A stretch of DNA of 64,000 bases from an uncultured Alphaproteobacteria bacterium (GTDB lineage Bacteria; Pseudomonadota; Alphaproteobacteria; HIMB59), in the NCBI GenBank assembly GCA_902599405.1, contig CACKFO010000007.1, positions 1 through 64,000 of the forward strand, given 5' to 3'. The notes beneath the pieces are model-generated. The model was given only the letters and a program-made list of their open reading frames with translations, did no database searches and was not told where the DNA came from. This document shows positions 50,411 through 59,650 of this stretch, in pieces. The translations under genes were made by a program, and so were the position numbers. Position 1 is the stretch's first letter. Every line of letters starts with the position of its first letter.

Positions 50411-51553
50411 ATGAGCGAAAATCTTTCAATTAAAACAATCGATAAAAATAACAAGTCTATTTTGGTCGATTGGAGTGATGGTTTTAAAAGTAAATATAAT
50501 TTCTTATGGTTGAGAGATAATTGTCCCTCTGAAGTGCATCCAACAGCTCGTGAACGAACTTTTAATTTGCTTGATGTATCTGAAGATATTCACCCTAAAA
50601 ATTACTCTCTAAATAGTGAAGGTAATCTTGAGATTGAATGGAGTGAGGGAGGACATAAAAGTGTTTATGAGAGAGATTGGTTGAGACATAATTGTTATTC
50701 TTTAAAACACAGTCGAGAGTACGTTTCACCATATAGGATTTGGGATAAATCCATGCAAGATAGATTTACTGATATTCAAATAGATTACAGCGAAATAATT
50801 AGTAGTGATGATGGTTTAAAAAAGTGGTTACAGCAACTACATTTTTTTGGTATTTCAATTGTTAAAAATGCTCCAACAGATGTAAATTCTGGTTTTGATA
50901 TCCTGAAAAATATAAGTCACACTCGAGAAACTTTTTTTAAAACACCATTCGAGGTCATTGATATACCTAACCCTAATAATTCAGCTTATACTGCTGCAGG
51001 TCTAAGAAATCATATTGATTTACCATATTATGAGATAGCTCCAGGATATCAGTTTCTTCACTGCTTAATAAATAATGCTACTGGGGGTGAGTCAGTTGCT
51101 GTAGATGGTTTTAAGGTAATTGATTATTTAAAAAATAATCACCCAGATGATTATGACGTACTACTTAATACGTCTGTAAAATTTGTAAATAGAGACTACA
51201 CAACTAATACAATTAGAGTAATGCATAAACCTATAATAACTCTTGATCACAATAATGATTATAATGATATTAGGTTCAGCGTTGCCTATATGGGAGTTAT
51301 GGACTGCCATCCTGATCAAATGGATCATTTTTACTCAGCATACAGAAAGCTTTTAAGCTTTCTTCATGACCAGAGGTTTGAAATTAACTTTCGTATGCAA
51401 GCCGGAGATATTTTTAGTTTTAATAATCGAAGAGTGTTACATGGTAGAAAAGAATATGATGCCAATTCTGGAGAAAGGCACCTTCAAGGTTATTATATGG
51501 ATAGAGATGAAATATTGGGTCGCTTAAATTATATTGAAAATTTAAATCCTTAA
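50411..51553 (+). CDS. Gamma-butyrobetaine dioxygenase (BBOX/TauD superfamily)
   Basis: WLRDNCPSEVHPTARERTFNLLD Zn domain, HIDLPYYEIAPGYQFLHC (HxD), RRVLHGR. Confidence 0.88.
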   Translation: MSENLSIKTIDKNNKSILVDWSDGFKSKYNFLWLRDNCPSEVHPTARERTFNLLDVSEDIHPKNYSLNSEGNLEIEWSEGGHKSVYERDWLRHNCYSLKHSREYVSPYRIWDKSMQDRFTDIQIDYSEIISSDDGLKKWLQQLHFFGISIVKNAPTDVNSGFDILKNISHTRETFFKTPFEVIDIPNPNNSAYTAAGLRNHIDLPYYEIAPGYQFLHCLINNATGGESVAVDGFKVIDYLKNNHPDDYDVLLNTSVKFVNRDYTTNTIRVMHKPIITLDHNNDYNDIRFSVAYMGVMDCHPDQMDHFYSAYRKLLSFLHDQRFEINFRMQAGDIFSFNNRRVLHGRKEYDANSGERHLQGYYMDRDEILGRLNYIENLNP

Positions 51554-51682
51554 ATTTAATAAAAATTAAAATAAAAAATTCAAGAGTTGTTCAAAGATTA
51601 CAGTAGTATAAATACAAAAAATTTATTGGGGTTATTTATGTCAAAGGGTAAAGGAAGCAATAGATAATGAGAAAAAATTAGT

Positions 51683-51705
51683 TAAGTAATGTCTTAAATT
51701 ACTTA
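51683..51705. other. Perfect 8-bp inverted repeat (hairpin) in a large intergenic gap
   Basis: taagtaat-gtcttaa-attactta. Confidence 0.5.
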
Positions 51706-51818
51706 CTTTGGTGGCTTCATCTTTTTAACCTCCATCCTTAAACCTATCCTCTAGGTGATTCTATCTTATCAAATAAATTGGATTTTGTATTTTTTAATTT
51801 GTGAATATTATGAAAACT

Positions 51819-52397
51819 TTATTTTACACAATGTTCATTGTCCCAAAATTTATTAACTTTTGGCATTATTAATGGCAGTTTAGCAATAACAGTAGGTCCA
51901 AATTTTTCTATATCTCCAGTTGCAAGAACGTAATTACCCATATTAATTTCGTTGAAAACTTTAATGTAGTATGAACCTGGTTCGTAAGTTACTGTACTTT
52001 TAAAATCTTCACCGATTTGCGGTCCTATCCAATACCATTTTTTACCATAGGGCTCATACCATTCCCACCACTCAAAATTTTGACCATCAACTTCCTCGAT
52101 GACACTTAACTCAAGGTCTTTACCTTCTAAAATACTAAATGAGAACTTTCTAAATGTATTACAATCATCAATTTTTGGAACAGTAATACCAACATAAAAA
52201 TTAAATTTCTGATCAGAATTTATTAAGTAATAATGTGGATCACCATTTAATTTAGAGTATATTGCTTTTGATATTTCTGGTTTTTCTATTAGATATGCCT
52301 CATTAGGTTTATTTGGGTTTGAGTCATTAATTACAGGTTGATGAGCATAGGATAATGAACAAAAGGTAATTAAAATAAAAACACTAAAAAATTTCAT
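51819..52397 (-). CDS. Uncharacterised secreted protein
   Basis: Signal peptide MKFFSVFILITFCSLSYA; Trp/Tyr-rich EWWEWYEPYGKKWYWIGP. Confidence 0.7.
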   Translation of the reverse strand: MKFFSVFILITFCSLSYAHQPVINDSNPNKPNEAYLIEKPEISKAIYSKLNGDPHYYLINSDQKFNFYVGITVPKIDDCNTFRKFSFSILEGKDLELSVIEEVDGQNFEWWEWYEPYGKKWYWIGPQIGEDFKSTVTYEPGSYYIKVFNEINMGNYVLATGDIEKFGPTVIAKLPLIMPKVNKFWDNEHCVK

Positions 52398-52479
52398 AGT
52401 TTAATTTACACTATTATTTTATATGAGGCGAATATGATCTATGAAAAACAATTAATTTTGTTATAAATCAAACTTTATC

Positions 52480-53142
52480 ATGAATTTTGAACAAGCAAGA
52501 TCAAATATGGTTCTTAATCAACTAAGAGCTAATCGTATTAAAAACTCGTCTTTAATTGAAAAAATTGAATTATTTCCAAGAGAAAACTTGTATCCAAAAC
52601 CTTATAAACATTTAGCTTATTCTGATAAAATTATATTTTTAGATGATGGTCGCTTTATTCTACCTCCTTTAACATCATTTCATTTATTACAAGCTTTGGG
52701 AGAGATTGATGATGAGAGTATTTTAGAAATTGGTTCTGGATTTGGTACATCAACATCTATTATAAATAAATTTTCCTCTAATATTGAATGTATAGAGTCT
52801 TCTATGCAAATGACTGAAGTTTTCAAAAATAGTATTAAAGAAGGTTTGTTCAATGCCTCTTTATTAGATTTAACGATAGAGGAATTCTTCAATAACAAAA
52901 AGCCAAATATTAAAAAATACCAAAAGATTATTATTAATGGTTCACTTGATGAAGAGCCCATAAATATAATTAAAAATGCATCAGATAAAGCAGAAATAGT
53001 TTGTATAATTGATAACCAAGATTTTAAACATAAAATTGTTAAATATATAAAAGTAGGAGGCAAATCGAATAAGTTTGTTATAGATGAAGCTTCTTCATCT
53101 TATATTTATAAATATGTTCAATCCGAACCATTTGTTTTTTAG
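52480..53142 (+). CDS. Protein-L-isoaspartate O-methyltransferase-like
   Basis: FEQARSNMVLNQLRANRI, SILEIGSGFGTSTSII. Confidence 0.85.
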   Translation: MNFEQARSNMVLNQLRANRIKNSSLIEKIELFPRENLYPKPYKHLAYSDKIIFLDDGRFILPPLTSFHLLQALGEIDDESILEIGSGFGTSTSIINKFSSNIECIESSMQMTEVFKNSIKEGLFNASLLDLTIEEFFNNKKPNIKKYQKIIINGSLDEEPINIIKNASDKAEIVCIIDNQDFKHKIVKYIKVGGKSNKFVIDEASSSYIYKYVQSEPFVF

Positions 53143-53145
53143 CAA

Positions 53146-55743
53146 ATGGATGAATTTCAAAATAAAAAAGAATATGAAAATGAAATCTATCAGCTTTGGT
53201 TAGATAAAGAATGTTTTAAACCTAAATACAATTTTAGTAAAAACTTTTCTATTTGTATACCTCCCCCAAATGTAACAGGGTCGCTGCATATGGGACATGC
53301 TCTTAATAACACTATTCAAGATATTTTAACAAGATATCACCGTATGAATGGCTTTAATACTCTATGGCAACCAGGAACAGACCATGCAGGCATAGCGACA
53401 CAAATGGTTGTGGAAAGAAACTTAGCTGAGAAAAATATTTATCGTAAAGATCTCACAAGAGAAGAGTTCATTGAAAAAATATGGGAGTGGAAAGAATATT
53501 CGGGTTCCACAATCATAAATCAATTAAAAAGGCTTGGTAGTTCATGTGATTGGTCAAGGGAAAGATTTACGATGGATGACGGATTGTCATCTGCAGTTAG
53601 AAAGGTTTTTGTTAAATTATATACAGAGGGGTTGATATATAAAGATCAAGCTCTTGTTAATTGGGATACCAAATTTAAAACAGCTATTTCTGATTTAGAA
53701 GTTGTTCCTACAGATGTAAGCACCCAAATTTACTATATAAAATATCCAAGCTCTAATTCTGAGAGTATAACTGTTGCAACAGTTAGGCCAGAAACAATTT
53801 TTGGTGATGTTGCTATAGCAGTTAACCCCAATGACAGTAGATATACTTCATTAAAAAAAGAAACTTTTACTATTCCTTTAACATCAAGATCTATTCCACT
53901 TATATTTGATGAATATTCTGATCCGGAAATGGGAAGTGGTGCAGTTAAAATTACCCCAGCACACGATTTCAACGATTTTGAAATCGGTAAAAGGCACAAC
54001 TTAGAACTATTAAATATTCTAAACGAGGACGGAACATTGAACGAAAATTGTCCAAAAGAATTTCAGGGTTTAGATCGATTTGAGGCAAGAAAAAAAGTTG
54101 TTCAATTGCTAAAAGAAAAAGGTTTTTTAGAAAAAATTGAAGATTATAAAACTACAATACCATATGGTGATCGCTCGAACACTGTTGTCGAACCTTTTTT
54201 AACTCATCAGTGGTTTTGTAATGCTGAAGAATTAGCAAAACAGGCAATGAAAGTTGTAAAAGACGGTGATACAAAATTTTTTCCATCAAATTGGGAGAAA
54301 ACATACTTTCAATGGATGGAAAATATAAGACCATGGTGTATTTCTCGACAAATATGGTGGGGACATCAAATTCCAGTTTGGTATGGTCCTGATGGAAAAG
54401 AATTTTGTGCAGAAACTGAAGAAGAAGCGAAAAATTTAGCTGTAGACTTTTATAAAGCGGATAAAATAATTTTAAAAAGAGATCAAGACGTCTTAGACAC
54501 CTGGTTCTCCTCAGCTCTTTGGCCTTTCTCTACATTGGGATGGCCCAACAAAGAACAAACATTAGATACATTTTACCCTAATTCTGTACTAGTTACGGGT
54601 TTTGATATCATCTTTTTCTGGGTTGCCCGCATGATGATGATGGGTAATAAATTTATGTCAGAAACACCTTTTAAAACTGTTTATGTTCATGCTCTCGTTC
54701 GTGATGAAAAAGGTCAAAAAATGTCAAAATCAAAAGGTAATGTCATAGATCCTTTAGAAATAATTGACAAGTATGGTGCAGATACACTTCGCTTTACTCT
54801 AACATCATTAAATACACCTGGAAGGGATGTAAGGTTAAGTGAGCAACGCATAGCTGGTTATAGAAACTTCGTTACTAAAATCACCAATGCCTATAAGTTT
54901 GCTGAATTTAAAGGAATTTATCCATTTACAGATAATGGCAAAGTTAACCCTATCCATATTTTTAATATTTGGATTATAAATGAGTTTCAAGAGTTATATA
55001 AAAAAGTTCAAGAAAATTATGAGAAATACTATTTTCATGAAGTAGCTAATCAACTATATCATTTTACATGGCATACTTTTTGTGACTGGTATATTGAACT
55101 TTCTAAAAATCTTTTAGACGACAATCAATTTAGAGATGAAACCAAACAAACTTTTCATTTAGTATTTAATTCTTTATTGCAACTTTTACATCCAGTGATT
55201 CCTTTTATCACTGAAAAATTGTGGGGTAAAAATAATAAAGATATCTTGATGAGTCATCAGTGGGACTATGTTGATCTAAAAACAGTGAGTGAACATGTAT
55301 CTAAAACAAAATTATTTATTGATTTTATAGAGGAATACAGGTCAATAGAAAAACTTTTTGAAATCAAAAAAGAAGATACTGTAGAAATTTTTTCTAAAAA
55401 CCAATTAATTCAAACAATTTTAGAAGATAATAAAAAAACATTTGAATTTTTAACAAGAAAAAAACTTTCATCATCCCATAAAGACAATAGTGTTACTTTA
55501 CCTTTTAAAGAGTTTGATTTTGAAATTTCCACTAGCCAAATTGATAAATCTAAAATCAAAGAAAAACTTATAGAAAATAAAAGCTCTTTGGAAAAAGAAA
55601 AAAATACGATTGATAAAAATTTATCAAATGAAAATTTTGTATCAAAAGCTCCAAAAGATCTAATTGATCAAAATAAAGAGAGACAAAGTTCAATTAATAT
55701 GGAATTGTCTAAAATTGATAGTATATTAATTAATATTCAATAA
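53146..55743 (+). CDS. valS: Valyl-tRNA synthetase
   Basis: PPPNVTGSLHMGHALNNT (HIGH), KMSKSKGNVIDP (KMSKS), C-terminal coiled coil. Confidence 0.98.
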   Translation: MDEFQNKKEYENEIYQLWLDKECFKPKYNFSKNFSICIPPPNVTGSLHMGHALNNTIQDILTRYHRMNGFNTLWQPGTDHAGIATQMVVERNLAEKNIYRKDLTREEFIEKIWEWKEYSGSTIINQLKRLGSSCDWSRERFTMDDGLSSAVRKVFVKLYTEGLIYKDQALVNWDTKFKTAISDLEVVPTDVSTQIYYIKYPSSNSESITVATVRPETIFGDVAIAVNPNDSRYTSLKKETFTIPLTSRSIPLIFDEYSDPEMGSGAVKITPAHDFNDFEIGKRHNLELLNILNEDGTLNENCPKEFQGLDRFEARKKVVQLLKEKGFLEKIEDYKTTIPYGDRSNTVVEPFLTHQWFCNAEELAKQAMKVVKDGDTKFFPSNWEKTYFQWMENIRPWCISRQIWWGHQIPVWYGPDGKEFCAETEEEAKNLAVDFYKADKIILKRDQDVLDTWFSSALWPFSTLGWPNKEQTLDTFYPNSVLVTGFDIIFFWVARMMMMGNKFMSETPFKTVYVHALVRDEKGQKMSKSKGNVIDPLEIIDKYGADTLRFTLTSLNTPGRDVRLSEQRIAGYRNFVTKITNAYKFAEFKGIYPFTDNGKVNPIHIFNIWIINEFQELYKKVQENYEKYYFHEVANQLYHFTWHTFCDWYIELSKNLLDDNQFRDETKQTFHLVFNSLLQLLHPVIPFITEKLWGKNNKDILMSHQWDYVDLKTVSEHVSKTKLFIDFIEEYRSIEKLFEIKKEDTVEIFSKNQLIQTILEDNKKTFEFLTRKKLSSSHKDNSVTLPFKEFDFEISTSQIDKSKIKEKLIENKSSLEKEKNTIDKNLSNENFVSKAPKDLIDQNKERQSSINMELSKIDSILINIQ

Positions 55744-57455
55744 TGGTTGATAAAAGCAAATTACCAAGTAGACATGTTTCTGTAGGTCCTAAAAGTGCAC
55801 CACATAGAGCTTTTTATTATGCTATGGGCATTACCGAGGAACAGATTAAACAACCTTTTGTCGGTGTAGTAACCACATGGAATGAGTCTGCCCCTTGCAA
55901 TATTTCACTTTCTCGCCAAGCTCAATCAGCCAAAAAAGGTGTGTGGGATGCAAAAGGCACACCAAGAGAATTTACCACCATTACTGTTACTGATGGTATT
56001 GCTATGGGTCATGAGGGAATGAAATCTTCTTTAACTAGTAGGGAGATTATAGCTGACTCAACTGAACTTTCTGTAAGAGGGCATTGTTATGATGCCTTAG
56101 TTGGTTTAGCTGGGTGTGATAAATCTTTGCCAGGTTTAATGATGGCAATGCTAAGACTTAATGTGCCATCTGTATTTATGTACGGTGGATCTATATTACC
56201 AGGTGTTTATAAGGATAAGGACGTAACAATAGTAGATGTTTTTGAAGCTGTTGGAAAACATTCAACAGGAAAGATTTCAGACCAAGAACTCCATGACATT
56301 GAGTGTGTTGCCTGTCCATCTGCTGGATCCTGTGGCGGACAGTTTACCGCAAATACCATGGCATGCGTTTCAGAGACTATTGGTTTAGCCCTTCCAGGTT
56401 CTGCTATGACACCAGCTCCTTATGAAAGTAGAGATAAATATGCTTATGAAAGTGGAAAAGTAGTTATGGAATTAATTGAAAAAAACTTGAGACCTAGGGA
56501 TATTGTTACAAAACAATCACTAATAAATGCGGCTGTGGTTGTTTCAGCATCAGGTGGATCAACCAACGCAGGTTTACATCTACCTGCTATGGCTCATGAA
56601 GCTGGTATTGAATTTACTTTGGAAGATGTCTGTAATATTTTCCAATCAACACCTTATATAGGTAATTTAGCTCCGGGGGGGAAGTATGTAGCTAAAGATT
56701 TATATGAAGTTGGTGGTGTTCCTGTTCTAATTAAAGCACTCATTGATGGCGGGTTGATTGATGGATCATGTATGACTGTTACTGGAAAAACGTTAGCTGA
56801 AAATGTAAAAGATGTTGAGTTACCAAAAAATCAAGATGTTGTATATCCTGTTAGTAGCCCAATTACTAAAACAGGTGGCGTGGTAGGTTTGAAAGGTTCT
56901 CTTGCTCCTGATGGTGCGATTGTAAAAATAGCTGGACTTAAAAAATTACAGTTCAAAGGAAAGGCAATTTGCTTTGATAGAGAAGAACATGCTCTAGACG
57001 CTGTCTTAAATGGTAAAATTAAACCTGGTCATGTTGTGATTATAAGATACGAGGGCCCAAAAGGAGGGCCAGGTATGAGAGAAATGCTATCTACCACTAG
57101 TGCCCTTTATGGACAAGATCTTGGCGAAGAGGTAGCTTTAATTACTGACGGAAGGTTCTCTGGAGGTACACGAGGTTTTTGTATCGGCCACGTAGGTCCA
57201 GAGGCTTATGATTGTGGGCCTATAGCGTTAGTTGAAGATGGTGATGAAATAGAAATTGATGCAGAGAAAAATATACTAAATTTGAATGTAGACGAAAAAA
57301 CTTTATCCGATAGAAAAACTAAATGGGTTAATAAAGAACCAGAGTTTATGTCAGGTACTTTATGGAAGTACATGAAAACTGTTGGACCTGCAAACCTAGG
57401 GGCAGTTACACACCCTGGTGGTAAATTAGAAAAAAAGACTTATTCAGATATTTAA
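55743..57455 (+). CDS. ilvD: Dihydroxy-acid dehydratase
   Basis: GCDKSLPGLMMAM, CPSAGSCGGQFTANTM, TDGRFSGGTRGFCIGHVGPEA. Confidence 0.98.
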   Translation: MVDKSKLPSRHVSVGPKSAPHRAFYYAMGITEEQIKQPFVGVVTTWNESAPCNISLSRQAQSAKKGVWDAKGTPREFTTITVTDGIAMGHEGMKSSLTSREIIADSTELSVRGHCYDALVGLAGCDKSLPGLMMAMLRLNVPSVFMYGGSILPGVYKDKDVTIVDVFEAVGKHSTGKISDQELHDIECVACPSAGSCGGQFTANTMACVSETIGLALPGSAMTPAPYESRDKYAYESGKVVMELIEKNLRPRDIVTKQSLINAAVVVSASGGSTNAGLHLPAMAHEAGIEFTLEDVCNIFQSTPYIGNLAPGGKYVAKDLYEVGGVPVLIKALIDGGLIDGSCMTVTGKTLAENVKDVELPKNQDVVYPVSSPITKTGGVVGLKGSLAPDGAIVKIAGLKKLQFKGKAICFDREEHALDAVLNGKIKPGHVVIIRYEGPKGGPGMREMLSTTSALYGQDLGEEVALITDGRFSGGTRGFCIGHVGPEAYDCGPIALVEDGDEIEIDAEKNILNLNVDEKTLSDRKTKWVNKEPEFMSGTLWKYMKTVGPANLGAVTHPGGKLEKKTYSDI

Positions 57456-58211
57456 ATCTATAAGAATAGGGCAATGATCAGAGGGTCTATCCATATCACG
57501 GTATTCTTTTAATACTTTTAGTTTCATTACTTTACTTTTCAAAAATGGAGATAAAAGAAAGAAGTCTATTCTTATTCCTTCCTCTTTTCCAAATTTGTAA
57601 GTTTTATAATCAAAAAAAGTATAACTTTGTTTTTTTGGAGTAGTCTTAAACACATCAATTAGATCTAGATTTATTAATTTATAGAATTCTTTTCTGGACT
57701 CAGGTTGTGCTAGAGCATCATTTTTATATTTTTTAATATCATGAGCATCTTCATCATCTGGAATAACGTTAAAATCTCCCATTAATAAAACTTCATATTC
57801 TTTTTTAAGTATTTCTATTTCTTTATAAAGTAATTTCATCCATTCAAGCTTATTTGTAAATTTGTCTGTATCTATAGGATTTCCATTAGGGAAATAACAA
57901 TTGAGGATTGCTAAATTTTTATCTTTTATAATAACTGTATTGTTTCTCGCTTGTGTCATATTTAACCTTTTTAAGGGATTTTCATTTAATACAATCTCAC
58001 TTTTACAAGAAACACTTACCCCATTATAGCTTTTTTGAGTTTCAGCCACTGTTTTCAATGAAAATTGATTAAAAAAATTTTCTACGTATTCTTTATCTAA
58101 TATCTTCAGTTCTTGTAAGCAAAATATATCTGGAGCTTCTGTTTTTATTATTTTTTCTATAAGTGGTTCTCGAGCTCTTAAAGAATTTACATTCCAACTA
58201 ATTATTTTCAC
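57444..58211 (-). CDS. xthA: Exodeoxyribonuclease III
   Basis: MKIISWNVNSLRAREP, FCLQELK, LLMGDFNVIPDDEDAHD, SDHCPI. Confidence 0.94.
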   Translation of the reverse strand: MKIISWNVNSLRAREPLIEKIIKTEAPDIFCLQELKILDKEYVENFFNQFSLKTVAETQKSYNGVSVSCKSEIVLNENPLKRLNMTQARNNTVIIKDKNLAILNCYFPNGNPIDTDKFTNKLEWMKLLYKEIEILKKEYEVLLMGDFNVIPDDEDAHDIKKYKNDALAQPESRKEFYKLINLDLIDVFKTTPKKQSYTFFDYKTYKFGKEEGIRIDFFLLSPFLKSKVMKLKVLKEYRDMDRPSDHCPILIDLNI

Positions 58212-58213
58212 AA

Positions 58214-58540
58214 TTAAACACTAAATGATGTGCCACAGCCGCAAGAATTTTTAGCATTAGGATTTGAAATAGAGAAACTAGAGCCTATCAATTCATCTTT
58301 ATAATCTAATTCAGACTCATTCATGAAAGTCATAGAATTTTTATCGATCAAAATTTGTAAATCTTTAAAATTAAATACATGATCTTTGGTTTCATTAATT
58401 ACATTTTCACTTTTAAATACGTACTGGAATCCAGAACATCCACCACCTTTGACTCTGATTCTAAAATATTTCATATTTTGATCTTTTAGAACTTCTTGAA
58501 TTTTATTTATAGCTTTATCTGTTATATTAATACTTCCCAT
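58214..58540 (-). CDS. Iron-sulfur cluster insertion protein (ErpA/IscA family)
   Basis: VKGGGCSGFQYVF, NSCGCGTSFSV. Confidence 0.92.
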   Translation of the reverse strand: MGSINITDKAINKIQEVLKDQNMKYFRIRVKGGGCSGFQYVFKSENVINETKDHVFNFKDLQILIDKNSMTFMNESELDYKDELIGSSFSISNPNAKNSCGCGTSFSV

Positions 58541-59650
58541 ATGTTCAGTAATTTATCAGCTTTACCAGAAAATTCAAAAGGAAGACTTTACGATGAAATA
58601 AATGATCATCGATCACTTTACGAAAGAGATAGAGACAGAATTTATCATTCAACAGCCTTTAGAAAACTAAAAGATAAAACACAAGTATTTATGTTTGAAA
58701 AAGGTGATTATTATAGAAATAGACTAACACATACTCTTGAGGTATCTCAAATAGCAAGATCTATAAGTAGAAAATTGTCTTTAAATGAAGATCTCACTGA
58801 ATGTATAGCACTATCTCATGATTTAGGTCATAGTCCTTTTGGTCATGTGGGCGAAGAAATAATTACTCAAGAATTAGATGCAAATTTTAACCATAATTAT
58901 CAATCTTTTAGACAAATTACATTATTAGAAAAGAGATATATAAATTTTGATGGTTTAAATTTAACTTGGGAAACAATAGATGGATTAATAAAGCATAATG
59001 GAAAAATACTAGAAACAAATAAAAACTACGACTTATCAAAAAATTTTAAATTTGATCTAAATGAGAACCCCTCATTAGAGGCTCAAATCGCATCCTTGTC
59101 TGATGATATAGCTTACATAGCTCATGATTTCGATGATGCTTTAAGATCAGGTATTCTGACAATATCAAGTTTAGCTGAAAATAAAGAACAATTTAATTTT
59201 ATAGATTTTTCATACATTGCAAACTTAGATAAAAGTATTGCAAGAAATTACTTTTCAAGGTCCATTATGAACTACTTAATTTTAGATCTTCTTAACGAAA
59301 CTGAAAATACTCTTTCTAATAATTCACAAATACGATCAATTGAAGATGTTAAAATAAACACAAATTTTTTAGTTAATTTTAGTCCTCCAGTATTAGATAA
59401 AGTAAAATTTCTTAAAAATTTTCTTTTCGAATTTTTTTACACATCTGATTTTGTATATAAAAATAGAACACAAGCTGAAAAAATTTTAGTATCTATAATA
59501 AAATTATTAAATAATGACACCTCTATGCTTCCATCTAAATGGAAAGAAAAATTACAATCTGATACAGATAAGCAACAAATTATAGTCGATTATGTATGTG
59601 GTATGACAGATCAGTATGCTATAAATTTCTATAAAAAATATGTTACATAA
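58541..59650 (+). CDS. dgt: Deoxyguanosinetriphosphate triphosphohydrolase-like protein
   Basis: HSTAFRKLKDKTQVF, RLTHTLEVSQIARSI, LSHDLGHSPFGHVGE; ATG at 58541. Confidence 0.93.
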   Translation: MFSNLSALPENSKGRLYDEINDHRSLYERDRDRIYHSTAFRKLKDKTQVFMFEKGDYYRNRLTHTLEVSQIARSISRKLSLNEDLTECIALSHDLGHSPFGHVGEEIITQELDANFNHNYQSFRQITLLEKRYINFDGLNLTWETIDGLIKHNGKILETNKNYDLSKNFKFDLNENPSLEAQIASLSDDIAYIAHDFDDALRSGILTISSLAENKEQFNFIDFSYIANLDKSIARNYFSRSIMNYLILDLLNETENTLSNNSQIRSIEDVKINTNFLVNFSPPVLDKVKFLKNFLFEFFYTSDFVYKNRTQAEKILVSIIKLLNNDTSMLPSKWKEKLQSDTDKQQIIVDYVCGMTDQYAINFYKKYVT

